From contig NZ_JABBGE010000005.1 in the NCBI RefSeq assembly GCF_012927245.1, positions 1 to 64,000 of the forward strand: 64,000 nucleotides of DNA, given 5' to 3'. This stretch comes from Streptomyces sp. R302. Lineage in GTDB: Bacteria; Actinomycetota; Actinomycetes; Streptomycetales; Streptomycetaceae. This document shows positions 8,390-16,480 of this stretch, piece by piece; the stretch's first letter is position 1; every line of letters begins with the position of its first letter. Under the pieces are notes generated by a model. The model did not search any database. It was not told where the DNA came from and was given only the letters and a program-made list of their open reading frames with translations. The translations under genes and the position numbers were made by a program.

Positions 8390-8793
8390 ACCTCACCCCC
8401 TGGCGCGGCACCGGCACCCACCGCGCCCCCACCCGGGCCGAACTCGCCGCGGAGAACGCGCGCCTCCAGGCCCGCGAGGCTGCCGCCGACGACTTCTTCG
8501 CCCTTCTCCTTGCAGACCGCGACATCCTCGACCAGGCCCTTGAGATTGCCACCGCCCGCTACCTCGAGGCGGAGACCGTCGTCGGCTGCCAGGGCCGGCA
8601 GATCGCGGCGCTCGAGGCCCAGGCCGCCGAACTCACCGCACAGCTCGCCACCGCCCGCAGCGTGAGCCTGCCCGCTGGCCACCGATCCGTCGACCTCGGC
8701 GACGAGCCGACCGAGCCCGTCGGCATCAACGTCGTCCCCCTCCGCGAAGCCCTCAGCCCCCTTACCGGCTTGCCGGCCGCCGCACCGTCCTGA
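8386..8793 (+). CDS. Coiled-coil protein
   Basis: This 135-residue protein is dominated by two long heptad-patterned helices (AELAAENARLQAREAAADDF and IAALEAQAAELTAQLATARS) that would dimerise. It is the last gene of a coupled run, and the next gene starts after a 30-base gap with its own RBS. No enzymatic motif is seen. Confidence 0.6.
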   Translation: MNLTPWRGTGTHRAPTRAELAAENARLQAREAAADDFFALLLADRDILDQALEIATARYLEAETVVGCQGRQIAALEAQAAELTAQLATARSVSLPAGHRSVDLGDEPTEPVGINVVPLREALSPLTGLPAAAPS

Positions 8794-8823
8794 CCCCCTC
8801 CCACGCACCGACCGGAGACCACC

Positions 8824-9603
8824 ATGCTGAACCCCTTCAAGAAGAAGACCACCCCGGCCGCCGACGCCGCCCAGGGCGAGCCCAGCCACCGCCCCCTCGA
8901 CCTCGGCAGCCACACCTCCCTCGCCAAGACCGCGCGGGTGTCGCTGCAGAAGGCCGGCCTCGACGGCCTGCGCGCCTGCGTCTACCTCGTCCTCGACCGC
9001 TCCTACTCCATGAACGGCTACTACAGCAGCGGCGCCGTCCAGTACCTCGCCGAGCAGGCCCTCGGCCTCGCCGTGAACCTCGACGACGACGGCGTCGTGC
9101 CGGTCGTCTTCTTCGACGACAAGAGCTACCCCGTCACCGAGGTCGCCGTCGCCAACCGCACCGGAGTGATCGACCGGGAGCACCGGGGCCTGGGCGGCGA
9201 GCGCACCATGGGCGGCACCCGCTACGAGAAGGCCATCGGCACGGTCGTCGACCACTACCGTGCCTACCAGGGCAGCGGCGGCACCGACCCGGCCGTCGTC
9301 ATCTTTCAGACCGACGGCCACCCGCAGGGCCCCGCCGCCGCAACGACCGCCCTCGCGGCCGCGAGCAAGCTCCCGATCTTCTGGAGCTTCGTCTCCTTCG
9401 GCCCAGGCCCCGTCGACTATCTCCGCCAGCTCGACACCATGACCGGCCGCGCCGTCGACAACGCCTCCTACTGGCACGCCGGCTTCGACCCGCAGCGGCA
9501 GGTCAGCACGGACACCACGTACGACCAGGCCCTCTACAACCACCTCGTCGCCGAGATCCCGGCCTGGCTCACCGCCGCCCGCGCCGCCGGCGTCATCGCC
9601 TGA
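8824..9603 (+). CDS. vWA-domain protein (tellurite-resistance/TerF-like)
   Basis: The 259-residue product is mostly one von Willebrand A domain. The MIDAS metal site is intact: LVLDRSYSMNG (D58, S60, S62), a downstream GGTRYEKAI threonine and the FQTDGHPQG aspartate. The sequence pattern resembles the vWA proteins linked to TerD-family stress systems. No TerD, ATPase or other partner is adjacent, so its binding partner is unknown. A second vWA domain in the window belongs to the Ro60 protein at 39.5 kb. Confidence 0.75.
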   Translation: MLNPFKKKTTPAADAAQGEPSHRPLDLGSHTSLAKTARVSLQKAGLDGLRACVYLVLDRSYSMNGYYSSGAVQYLAEQALGLAVNLDDDGVVPVVFFDDKSYPVTEVAVANRTGVIDREHRGLGGERTMGGTRYEKAIGTVVDHYRAYQGSGGTDPAVVIFQTDGHPQGPAAATTALAAASKLPIFWSFVSFGPGPVDYLRQLDTMTGRAVDNASYWHAGFDPQRQVSTDTTYDQALYNHLVAEIPAWLTAARAAGVIA

Positions 9604-9619
9604 CTACAGCCGCAGCACG

Positions 9620-9642
9620 GCACGGGCCACCCCGGCCCGTGC
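9620..9642. terminator. Intergenic hairpin
   Basis: A nine-base perfect stem, GCACGGGCC/GGCCCGTGC with a five-base loop, follows the vWA gene by 16 bases. No U tract follows, as is usual for actinobacterial terminators. It separates the vWA gene from the HU-like gene. Confidence 0.55.
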
Positions 9643-9666
9643 CCCAACCCCCGCAGGAGGAGACCC

Positions 9667-10029
9667 GTGACACGTCGCATCATCGGCCCCGTCACGGCCG
9701 CCAGCATCGAGCAGCTGCTCAGCGCAGAGCTCGACCTGAACCCCGTCGACGCCGGACGGGCCGTCCACCTCGTCTTCCAGGCCATCACCACGGCCGTCGC
9801 CGCCGGACACAGCGCCGCCATCCCCGGCTTCGGCGTCTTCGCCGCCCACGAGACCACGGAGCCCACCCTCGGCGCGGTCGCGGGCCCCGAGGACCGGCCG
9901 GTCACCCTTCCGCCCCACCAGCAGATCCTCTTCTGGCCGGACGACCGGCTCAACCAGATCGTCCGCGTCCGCGACCTCCTCGGCAGCATCCGCACCTCCG
10001 CAGCCGAGACCACGGGGAGCACGGCATGA
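9667..10029 (+). CDS. HU-like DNA-binding protein (divergent)
   Basis: This 120-residue protein has the N-terminal helical dimer region of HU/IHF (SIEQLLSAELDLNPVDAGRA) and the signature AIPGFGVFA near residue 57. The beta-arm is short and the C-terminus departs from canonical HU, so DNA bending is plausible but unproven. GTG start at 9667 follows AGGAGG. Its stop overlaps the WhiB-like start. Confidence 0.65.
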   Translation: MTRRIIGPVTAASIEQLLSAELDLNPVDAGRAVHLVFQAITTAVAAGHSAAIPGFGVFAAHETTEPTLGAVAGPEDRPVTLPPHQQILFWPDDRLNQIVRVRDLLGSIRTSAAETTGSTA

Positions 10030-10664
10030 CGACCCCGTACGCCCGCACCGCCCCCGACACCCTCGACGCACCCCTCGCCTGGCTCGACGAGGGACTGTGC
10101 CGCCTCTTCCCGGACGAGTTCGCCTCGCTCGCGACCGCCCCCAGGGCGAAGCGGATCTGCCTGACCTGCCCCGTGCTCAGCCAGTGCCGGTCGTGGATCC
10201 GCAGGGTGGAGTCCGGCAACAGCGCCAGCCAGCGGGAGAACGTCGTCGGCGGCCTTAGCCCGGACGAGCGGGCCACCCTCGACCCCGTCCTCATCCAGCG
10301 GGCGAAGGAACGCGCCGCGCGCGCTGCAGCCTCCCAGGCGACGAAGGCGAAGAACGGGCCTGCCGCCTGGACCGGACCGCGGGTGAAGGCGCCCGTCAAG
10401 CGCCCGCAGTGCGGCACATACACGGGATACCGCCTGCACGAGCGGAATGGCGAGATCTACGACGAGGCGTGCCTCGCGGCCAACGCCGAGCGGCTGGCCC
10501 GTCGGCGGGCCGAGAAGAAGCTGCCGGAGGTCCGCCGGCACTGGGAGCAGGGCATGACGGACGCCGAGATCGCAGCCGCCCTGCGCTGCCGCCGCGGCAC
10601 CGTCCGCAAGGTCCGGGAAGTCGGCGGCCTGCAGGAGAACCTGCCGCCCCGCAGCAGTACCTGA
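10026..10664 (+). CDS. WhiB-like iron-sulfur regulator with extra C-terminal HTH
   Basis: The four WhiB cysteines are present (C25, C45, C48, C54, the last three as ICLTCPVLSQC), followed by the turn ENVVGGLSPDER that replaces the usual G[V/I]WGG. Such proteins bind a [4Fe-4S] cluster and contact the principal sigma factor. At 212 residues it is twice the usual length. The extension carries cysteines (RPQCGTYTGYRLHERNGEIY) and a helix-turn-helix (GMTDAEIAAALRCRRGTVRK). This suggests direct DNA recognition. Coupled to the HU-like gene. Confidence 0.75.
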   Translation: MTTPYARTAPDTLDAPLAWLDEGLCRLFPDEFASLATAPRAKRICLTCPVLSQCRSWIRRVESGNSASQRENVVGGLSPDERATLDPVLIQRAKERAARAAASQATKAKNGPAAWTGPRVKAPVKRPQCGTYTGYRLHERNGEIYDEACLAANAERLARRRAEKKLPEVRRHWEQGMTDAEIAAALRCRRGTVRKVREVGGLQENLPPRSST

Positions 10665-10707
10665 CACCACCCCGCACACCCACGAACCACCCGGCGAGGA
10701 GGCCCTG

Positions 10708-11508
10708 ATGTCCGACCGTCCCCACGGCTACGCCCGGTACAAGCTCGACGGCTGCCACTGCTACACCTGCGCCTGGGCCGTCTCCGAGTACAACCGTCAG
10801 CGAGAGGCCGCGATCAAGGCCGGAACGTGGCAGCCGTACGTCCCGGCGGCCCCTGTACGTGAGCACATCTGCCGCCTCCAGGAATGCGGCATGGGGCTCC
10901 GTACGATCGCCGCAGCGGCCGGTGTCGGCCGGAATCGGCTCCAGAGCATCCTCACCGGCCGGCCCGAGCGCGGCACCGGCCCCCAGGAGAAGGTGCGGCC
11001 CCACCTCGCGGTTGCCGTCCTACAGGTGGAGCCGACGCTGGACATGCTTGCACCGGCGGCCCTCGTCACCTCCGCCGGTACCCACCGGCGCCTCCAGGCG
11101 CTCGGGGCGGCCGGCTGGCCGACATCTCGCCTCGCGGACCGCATGGGCTGGACAGGCACCAACCTGGCGGTCCTCCTGGAGTCCGGGCGAGTCATGGTGC
11201 GGACCGCGCGCGCCGTCCGTGACCTGTACGACCAGCTGTGGAACGTCGACCCCGTCAGTCAGGGCGTCGCCGCCCACATCGCCGCCCGCACCCAGGCGCG
11301 CGCCGCTGACCGCCGCTGGGCGCCGGTCGGGGCCTGGGACGACGACACGATCGACGACCCCTCCACCCACCCGGACTGGACCGGCGCCTGCGGCACCGCC
11401 GAAGGCTTCCCCAGGCACCGACGCATGGGCCACCGGCCGTGCCGACCCTGCCGCGCCGCCTACCGCGAGGCCCACCAGACCAACCCTCCGATCAAGGAAG
11501 CCGCATGA
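10708..11508 (+). CDS. Actinophage DNA-binding protein with two HTH units and zinc ends
   Basis: The 266-residue product begins with a Cys-rich module (YARYKLDGCHCYTCAWAVSE) typical of actinophage and Streptomyces proteins. It contains two HTH-like stretches (GMGLRTIAAAAGVGRNRLQS and GWPTSRLADRMGWTGTNLAV). A C-terminal Cys module closes it (RPCRPCRAAYREA). The precise DNA target is unknown. The adjacent WhiB-like gene suggests a transcription-control segment. Confidence 0.65.
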   Translation: MSDRPHGYARYKLDGCHCYTCAWAVSEYNRQREAAIKAGTWQPYVPAAPVREHICRLQECGMGLRTIAAAAGVGRNRLQSILTGRPERGTGPQEKVRPHLAVAVLQVEPTLDMLAPAALVTSAGTHRRLQALGAAGWPTSRLADRMGWTGTNLAVLLESGRVMVRTARAVRDLYDQLWNVDPVSQGVAAHIAARTQARAADRRWAPVGAWDDDTIDDPSTHPDWTGACGTAEGFPRHRRMGHRPCRPCRAAYREAHQTNPPIKEAA

Positions 11509-11777
11509 CCTTCACCATGAGTCCGCCCCTGGCGCTCGCCCTCCTCCTGGCCGTCACGGTCAGCGTCGCGTTCCTGGCCGGCCGTCTCCCCAACCACCAG
11601 GCATACGGGCTGTACGCGATCGCCGTCGGCTTCGACGCGCTCCACTCCGTCCTCTACGGAAGGCACAGCTGGGCCCTCGCGAGCACCCTGCTCGCGAGCG
11701 CGCTCACCGTCGCGTGGTGGCGCGGCGGCGGCCGACTCACCATCCGCCGCGACCTGCGACGGGAGCCGCGCCGATGA
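11505..11777 (+). CDS. Small membrane protein, two to three helices
   Basis: This 90-residue protein has hydrophobic helices at about residues 6-26, 34-50 and 55-71 and ends in a basic Arg-rich tail, giving a cytoplasmic C-terminus. It overlaps both neighbours by ATGA. No family is recognised. Confidence 0.6.
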   Translation: MTFTMSPPLALALLLAVTVSVAFLAGRLPNHQAYGLYAIAVGFDALHSVLYGRHSWALASTLLASALTVAWWRGGGRLTIRRDLRREPRR

Positions 11778-12013
11778 CCACCAACCTGACAGCCACCGGG
11801 ATTGTCCTGCTCATCGTCGCGGGCAACCTGCTGACGGTCTTCGCTCTGCTCCTGGCCGCCGCGGTGACCTTCACGATCCACAAGCTCGTCGAACGCCTTG
11901 TGGACGCCCACGAGGAGTGGAAGCGGCGGCGGTTCCAGCGCCGCGACCTCGAGACCTGTCGGGCCATCGACGCGCTCGGCGCCAGCGGTCATCAGCAAGG
12001 CGACGTCCGATGA
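11774..12013 (+). CDS. Small membrane protein with basic cytoplasmic tail
   Basis: This 79-residue protein has one long hydrophobic segment (residues 8-33, GIVLLIVAGNLLTVFALLLA) followed by an amphipathic, strongly charged helix (HEEWKRRRFQRRDLETCRA). It is coupled to the previous membrane protein, and the two may form a complex. It is the last rightward gene before a leftward regulator. Confidence 0.6.
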   Translation: MTTNLTATGIVLLIVAGNLLTVFALLLAAAVTFTIHKLVERLVDAHEEWKRRRFQRRDLETCRAIDALGASGHQQGDVR

Positions 12014-12087
12014 CCGCCCCCACTCCTCCCGGCAACGGCGCGCGGGCTCAGGGGCGCCACGGTGGGGGAGCGGCAGTGCTGGCCGGG

Positions 12088-12348
12088 TCAGCCGTCGGCT
12101 TCGGACTTGCGGACCACCGGGGGCCGGCGCAGCTTGATGCCGGCAGCGCGGGCGAGCCGACGGAAGTACTCGTCGCTCATGCCCGTGAGGCGGGCCAGGT
12201 CGCCGACGGTGGCGCCGGCGTCGCGCATCTCGCGGATCGCCATGGCGCGCAGCGGCTCCTTGAGCTCCTCCTCGGCTTCGAGGAGCGCCTTCTTCTGCCG
12301 GAAGAGGGCGGCGGCGTCCTCGGTTGGGGTGTAGCTACTGCGGGCCAT
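12088..12348 (-). CDS. Small HTH regulator A
   Basis: The 86-residue protein has an N-terminal charged helix (LFRQKKALLEAEEELKEPLR) and a C-terminal helix-turn-helix (AGATVGDLARLTGMSDEYFR), with a basic tail. It resembles the leftward regulator at 22.8 kb in length, order of elements and HTH sequence. It is transcribed against the array, and its upstream region holds repeated TAGrCCAA operators, so autoregulation is likely. The start MARSSY at 12348 is preferred, and MCGMARSS just upstream is possible. Confidence 0.7.
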   Translation of the reverse strand: MARSSYTPTEDAAALFRQKKALLEAEEELKEPLRAMAIREMRDAGATVGDLARLTGMSDEYFRRLARAAGIKLRRPPVVRKSEADG

Positions 12349-12382
12349 GCCGCACATGGTCGCACGGCGACTCGGCCACTGC

Positions 12383-12469
12383 GTAGACCAACCCGTAGGC
12401 CAATGCCTCCCGAGAGGGCACCCCGGGGGCACGGATAGACACCCCCATAGGCCAACATGTTGGTCTATG
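12383..12469. promoter_or_regulatory. Operator cluster upstream of regulator A
   Basis: TAGACCAAC (12384-12392) and TAGGCCAAT (12396-12404) stand in tandem. A 24-base near-perfect palindrome at 12446-12469 is centred on CCAACATGTTGG with ATAG/CTAT arms. The same TAGGCCAA core recurs upstream of the related regulator at 23.0 kb. It lies between the leftward regulator and the rightward tRNA/gene run, so it could control both directions. Confidence 0.6.
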
Positions 12470-12562
12470 ATGAGTGGTGTAGCTCGAACTCCGTCTCCCC
12501 ATACGGCAGTCGGAGCCCGCGACCGGGTGGCCCGGACCTCCCCTCCCCAGGCCACCCCCCCC

Positions 12563-12637
12563 ACCTGCGTAGCTCAGCGGCAGAGCACCGGTCTTATAAG
12601 CCGAGGGTCGCGGGTTCGAATCCCGCCGCAGGTACCA
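12563..12637 (+). tRNA. tRNA-Ile (anticodon TAT)
   Basis: A full cloverleaf is visible. The acceptor ACCTGCG pairs with CGCAGGT, D-arm GCTC/GAGC, anticodon stem CCGGT/GCCGA (first pair mismatched), loop CTTATAA, T-arm GCGGG-TTCGAAT-CCCGC, discriminator A, and the CCA end is encoded at 12635-12637. TAT would read AUA directly, whereas bacteria normally decode AUA with a lysidine-modified CAT tRNA. Such a tRNA is typical of phage or plasmid accessory sets. Confidence 0.85.
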
Positions 12638-12661
12638 GCACTCCCAGAGGAAGGAATCACC

Positions 12662-13024
12662 ATGACCGCCACCACCCTCCCCACCACCCCGCAGGCCGTC
12701 GCCTCCGCCATCCTCAGCGCCGTCGAGAGCAACCCCCACGCCTTCGACATGGGCACCTGGTACTCGCCCACCGGTACGTCCCTGGACCTGGCCCCCGACG
12801 CCCCCATCCCCGCCGGCATCACCCTCGACGTCGCCAGCTGGGCCGCCCGCGTCACCGGATGGACCGTCACCACCGGCGGCCACGCCACCAAGGGCGGTAC
12901 CACCCAGCACGTCAGCAGCATCTGCCGCGCCGCCCTCGGCATCACGGAGCAGTCGCCCGCCCTTTTCTGGCTCTCCGACGACCACGCCCTCACCGCCCTG
13001 CGCAACCTCGCGGACCGGCGATGA
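12662..13024 (+). CDS. Hypothetical protein
   Basis: This 120-residue Thr/Ala-rich protein (AVASAILSAVESNPHAFDMG) follows the tRNA by 24 bases with GAGGAAGG as ribosome site. It looks globular and helical. Its stop overlaps the next ATG. It is probably cotranscribed with the tRNA from the 12.45-kb promoter region. Confidence 0.6.
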   Translation: MTATTLPTTPQAVASAILSAVESNPHAFDMGTWYSPTGTSLDLAPDAPIPAGITLDVASWAARVTGWTVTTGGHATKGGTTQHVSSICRAALGITEQSPALFWLSDDHALTALRNLADRR

Positions 13025-13740
13025 CGACCCGCACCGCATTCGGCAGCCCCACCCCCAGGCCGATACCGCGGCCCACGCCGGGCCCGCCGCCCGCACCGCC
13101 CGACCCCCTCGCGAGCGCCTTCGCCCGCGCGATCACCCGCGACTGCCACCTCACCGCCGCAGAAGCCGAAGCGTGGCAGCAGTCCCGCGCCGAGTCGAAG
13201 ACGCCGAAGGACACCACCCGCCCGTTCGACGCCTACCTCCCGCTCCTCCGCCGCTTCCACTGGCGCATCGAGACCAGTGGAGACCACCGCCTCGAGGCCG
13301 TGCACCGCTCCGGAGCCCGGATCATGCTCACCACCCGACGCGACCGGTACGGCGTCCGCCGCTACGTCCTCCTCCCGCCCGGAGAGAAGAGCCCGCGCTG
13401 GCACCAGGTCAGCTCCGAAGCCGTCACCGAGTTCATCCGGGTCCGCCGCCTCCCGCGCGGCACAGCCGCGCGCATCCCGCACACCGTCTGCCACTGCAAG
13501 AAGCGCAGGTACGTCAGCGAGTACACCGCCCTCCAGTACCTCGTCGAAGCCAAGCTCCTGCGACACCTCCACCGAGACCGCAAGCGCCGCGAATGCCGGG
13601 CCTACCGCTGCCCCACCGACCCCCGCGTCTGGCACCTCACCAGCTGGGCCACCGGACCCGACTCCCCGGCGCCCGCACCGCCCGCGCCCAAGGACAACGC
13701 CCAGACCGCAGACGCGACCCGAGGGGGTGTCACCCGATGA
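13021..13740 (+). CDS. Hypothetical protein with basic Cys-rich centre
   Basis: This 239-residue protein has a Pro-rich disordered N-terminus, a central beta-rich domain (RIMLTTRRDRYGVRRYVLLP) and a Cys/Lys-rich stretch (TVCHCKKRRYVSEYTALQYL with CRAYRCP downstream). The basic Cys-rich part suggests a zinc-stabilised nucleic-acid contact. Coupled on both sides by ATGA. Confidence 0.6.
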   Translation: MTTRTAFGSPTPRPIPRPTPGPPPAPPDPLASAFARAITRDCHLTAAEAEAWQQSRAESKTPKDTTRPFDAYLPLLRRFHWRIETSGDHRLEAVHRSGARIMLTTRRDRYGVRRYVLLPPGEKSPRWHQVSSEAVTEFIRVRRLPRGTAARIPHTVCHCKKRRYVSEYTALQYLVEAKLLRHLHRDRKRRECRAYRCPTDPRVWHLTSWATGPDSPAPAPPAPKDNAQTADATRGGVTR

Positions 13741-14096
13741 GGCCCCTCAGCCCTTGCGACTGCCCCCACTGCACGCCCCAGGCGCCCGTTCCCGCGGCCC
13801 CCGCCGACGAACTGGAGCCGACCTCGCTCCCGAGCCGCCCCCAGCTCTTCCGCGTCCACTACCCCGACGGCCGCACCCAGGACGCCACCCTCCACCCCGA
13901 CGGCCGGCTCTCCACCAACGTCGCCGGCCAGACCCACTGGTCCCCGCTCACCCTCGACGACATGCGTCGCGCGAACTGGGCGCCGCCCGCCCGCATCGAG
14001 TGGAACCCGGAGCCGACCACACCGCCCGCCTCCAGCCCGGCAGCCGTCCACCCGCCTTCCCCCGCAACCTTCGACGACGAGGAGCACACCTCATGA
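13737..14096 (+). CDS. Hypothetical protein with N-terminal Cys motif
   Basis: This 119-residue protein begins MRPLSPCDCPHCTP (three Cys and one His) and continues with a small beta domain (LFRVHYPDGRTQDATLHPDG) and a Pro-rich tail. It is coupled to both neighbours. No family is recognised. Confidence 0.55.
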   Translation: MRPLSPCDCPHCTPQAPVPAAPADELEPTSLPSRPQLFRVHYPDGRTQDATLHPDGRLSTNVAGQTHWSPLTLDDMRRANWAPPARIEWNPEPTTPPASSPAAVHPPSPATFDDEEHTS

Positions 14097-15295
14097 CCAC
14101 GCCCATGACCCCGCAGGACGCCCTCCTCCGGCTCCAGCAGTACGGCAAGCGCACGTCGACGTGGTCGACCGCGACGTACAACGACGGCACGGAGAAGGCC
14201 CTCCACCAGATCGCCACCGCCCTCGGCGCTGAGGCGGTCAGCCTCGGCCTCCAGGTCGACCGTCTCAACGCCGAAGGCGCCCAGCTGCGCGACCGCCTCG
14301 CCGAGCTCGAGGCCCTGGAGCTGGGAGCCGTCGACGGACGCGTCTCGGCGGCCTGCGGCACCCCGGGGCACCCGACGTGGCTCCGGTCGCCGGACGACAC
14401 CCGCGGCTGCCCCTGGTGCCGGGTCACCGACCTCGAGACCGAGCGGCACACCACCAACGCGGCGTTGAGCGACGCCGCCGAAGCGCTCCGCCGCGACCGC
14501 GACCGCATCGCCGAGTTGGAGGCCAGCCCGCCCTTCGCCGACAACACGGGCGAGCCCGTGCTCGCCGCGTTCGCCCAGGCCGTCCACAGCGAGTCCCTGG
14601 ACTACGCCGTCAAGTACGGGCACCTCCGCCGCTCCGACGGAACCACCCCCAGCGCAGAGACCGCCCGCATCGCCGAGCTTCAGTACGAGATCGTCCAGCT
14701 CCTCGACAATGCCGGGACCGTCACCTGGACCGACGTCCTGAAGATGATGACCTCCTCCATCCAGGCCGAGGCCGATCCCGCACAGCTCCGTGGCCACCTG
14801 CTCCGCACCGCGGTCCTCTGCGCCAGCTGGACCCGCGACATCAGCCAGCGCCACGATTCCGCCCTTCCCCACGACCCGTACATCACCGCCGTCGTCGACG
14901 CCCTCACCACCGCCGGTCTGGAACCCACCACCCACTGGACGTCCGACCTGGAGCTTGACCCGTACGACGACGGTCCGCACGCCGGCTGCACCACCATGCT
15001 CAACGCCTACCTTGACTGGAACGGCACCGAGAACGCCGCACACGAGCACGGCTTCGCCCTTCTCTGGGACCACCCCGCCGAGCAGTGGCAGTGGGCCCCG
15101 CGCGCCGAGAACGGCCACCTCGACAGCGCACCCGAGTTCCTCCCGAAGCTCGGCCGCTACGCCCACCCCGACGCCGTCGTCGCCACCGTCCGCGCCCTCA
15201 CCGCCGGCGAGCCCCTGCCCGAGGGCCACGCCCCCTACTGGCACGAGGCCGACGCCGTGAAGACCGCCGTCGCTGCCTGGGCCGCCGAGTCCTGA
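14093..15295 (+). CDS. Large hypothetical protein, DUF6292-like C-terminus
   Basis: This 400-residue protein has an N-terminal coiled-coil part with a Cys pair (GCPWCRVTDLETERHTTNAA) and a C-terminal domain (YLDWNGTENAAHEHGFALLW, then QWQWAPRAENGHLD) resembling the Streptomyces DUF6292 family. That family often carries a wHTH-associated or stand-alone domain of unknown role. ATGA coupling to the upstream gene. Confidence 0.6.
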   Translation: MTTPMTPQDALLRLQQYGKRTSTWSTATYNDGTEKALHQIATALGAEAVSLGLQVDRLNAEGAQLRDRLAELEALELGAVDGRVSAACGTPGHPTWLRSPDDTRGCPWCRVTDLETERHTTNAALSDAAEALRRDRDRIAELEASPPFADNTGEPVLAAFAQAVHSESLDYAVKYGHLRRSDGTTPSAETARIAELQYEIVQLLDNAGTVTWTDVLKMMTSSIQAEADPAQLRGHLLRTAVLCASWTRDISQRHDSALPHDPYITAVVDALTTAGLEPTTHWTSDLELDPYDDGPHAGCTTMLNAYLDWNGTENAAHEHGFALLWDHPAEQWQWAPRAENGHLDSAPEFLPKLGRYAHPDAVVATVRALTAGEPLPEGHAPYWHEADAVKTAVAAWAAES

Positions 15296-15347
15296 CCCGC
15301 CGCCAGGAGCACCAGACACCAATCCGGCCACCTCGAAGGAGCCCCAC

Positions 15348-15830
15348 ATGACCGCCCCGCTCTACCTCCAGACCCCCGGCCTCCGCCGGTTCACCACCGC
15401 CGTGGACATCGAGCGCCAGGCGCAGCTCGCGAAGTGGGGCGAGCAGAAGCACCCCGACGGCACCGGGAGCGCCGTCCAGGCGGCCGAGGCCGACAAGGCA
15501 CGCGCGGGATGCCAGGACGCCTTCGCCCGTGGGAAGGGCACGTGGATGCACGTCCTCGTCGAGGAGGTCTTCGAGGCCCTCGCCGAGGACGACCTCGTGA
15601 AGCTGCGCACCGAGCTGGTCCAGGTCGCCGCGGTCGCCGCCGCGTGGATCCGGGACATCGACACTCGCCCGCACCCCATGCTCTGCGCCCACTGCGGCAA
15701 GCCGATCCCGACCGACACCGGCCTGAACACCTGGCACGGCCCGGCCCCGCAACCGGGCCAGCCGGAGTGCACCGTCCCGCGCTACCACCTCGGCGTCGAC
15801 TACCCCGAGTGCCGCAAGGCCGGCGCCTGA
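15348..15830 (+). CDS. MazG-like nucleotide pyrophosphohydrolase
   Basis: This 160-residue protein has the MazG-type helical core: ERQAQLAKWGEQKHPDGTGS, then MHVLVEEVFEALAEDDLVKL with the E-E-x-x-E metal motif, and LVQVAAVAAAWIRDID. MazG enzymes hydrolyse NTPs or dNTPs to monophosphates, which in phages can adjust nucleotide pools. The C-terminus adds a Cys pair (CAHCGK). No other nucleotide gene is adjacent. Confidence 0.65.
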   Translation: MTAPLYLQTPGLRRFTTAVDIERQAQLAKWGEQKHPDGTGSAVQAAEADKARAGCQDAFARGKGTWMHVLVEEVFEALAEDDLVKLRTELVQVAAVAAAWIRDIDTRPHPMLCAHCGKPIPTDTGLNTWHGPAPQPGQPECTVPRYHLGVDYPECRKAGA

Positions 15831-16417
15831 TGCCGATCCGCCCCGAGAACCGCCACCGCTACCCGCCGAACTGGCCCGACATCAGCCATAGCATCCGAAC
15901 CGAGCGCGCCGCCGGCCGCTGTGAATGCCTCGGCGAGTGCGGGCGCGGCACCCACTCCGGCCGCTGCCCGAACCGCAACGGCACCCCGGCGTACGGCACC
16001 GGCTCGAAGGTCGTCCTCACCGTCGCTCACCTCGACCACACCCCCGAGAACTGCGACCCGGCCAACCTGCGCGCCTTCTGCCAGGCATGCCACCTGCACT
16101 ACGACCGCGAGCACCACCGCCAGACCGCCGCAGCGACCCGCCGAGCCGCGGTCGAGGCCGCCGGCCAGCTCACCCTCGACCACCAGGACCACGAGATGCC
16201 CGAGACCCGCCTCACCTGCATCAGCCCCGAAGCCGCTGCGGCCGTCGTCGCCGAAGCCACCCGCCCTGGGGACACCGCCCACACCGTGCGCCAGGACGGC
16301 GCCCAGGTCGTCATCGGCTACCACGACAAGCGGTGGCCCCTCGACGTCGCCGACTGGGCCGGCGAGCACGGCCACGCCCACGATGACGACGCTGCCCGCG
16401 TCATCGCCCAGCTCTGA
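15830..16417 (+). CDS. HNH-type nuclease-like protein
   Basis: This 195-residue protein has an HNH core near residues 60-95 (VLTVAHLDHTPENCDPANLR, then FCQACHLHYDREHH), with an upstream Cys cluster (CECLGECGRGTHSGRC) for structural zinc. HNH enzymes nick or cut DNA. The C-terminal domain may be separate. Its start overlaps the MazG-like stop (TGATG). A second HNH gene lies before the terminase. Confidence 0.75.
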   Translation: MPIRPENRHRYPPNWPDISHSIRTERAAGRCECLGECGRGTHSGRCPNRNGTPAYGTGSKVVLTVAHLDHTPENCDPANLRAFCQACHLHYDREHHRQTAAATRRAAVEAAGQLTLDHQDHEMPETRLTCISPEAAAAVVAEATRPGDTAHTVRQDGAQVVIGYHDKRWPLDVADWAGEHGHAHDDDAARVIAQL

Positions 16418-16427
16418 GCACGCAGCA

Positions 16428-16458
16428 GGGCCGCCCGCAATCGACATGCGGGCGGCCC
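16428..16458. terminator. Intergenic hairpin
   Basis: A perfect 12-base stem, GGGCCGCCCGCA/TGCGGGCGGCCC with a 7-base loop, follows the HNH gene stop by 11 bases. A CAGGAG ribosome site for the next gene comes right after it. Confidence 0.6.
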
Positions 16459-16480
16459 CACCACCACCAGGAGCAGCACC

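Noticed and set aside
12010-12438. Rightward frame starting at ATG 12010, coupled to the membrane gene
   Set aside because: It runs antisense through the regulator at 12088-12348, has no ribosome site and no recognisable protein pattern.
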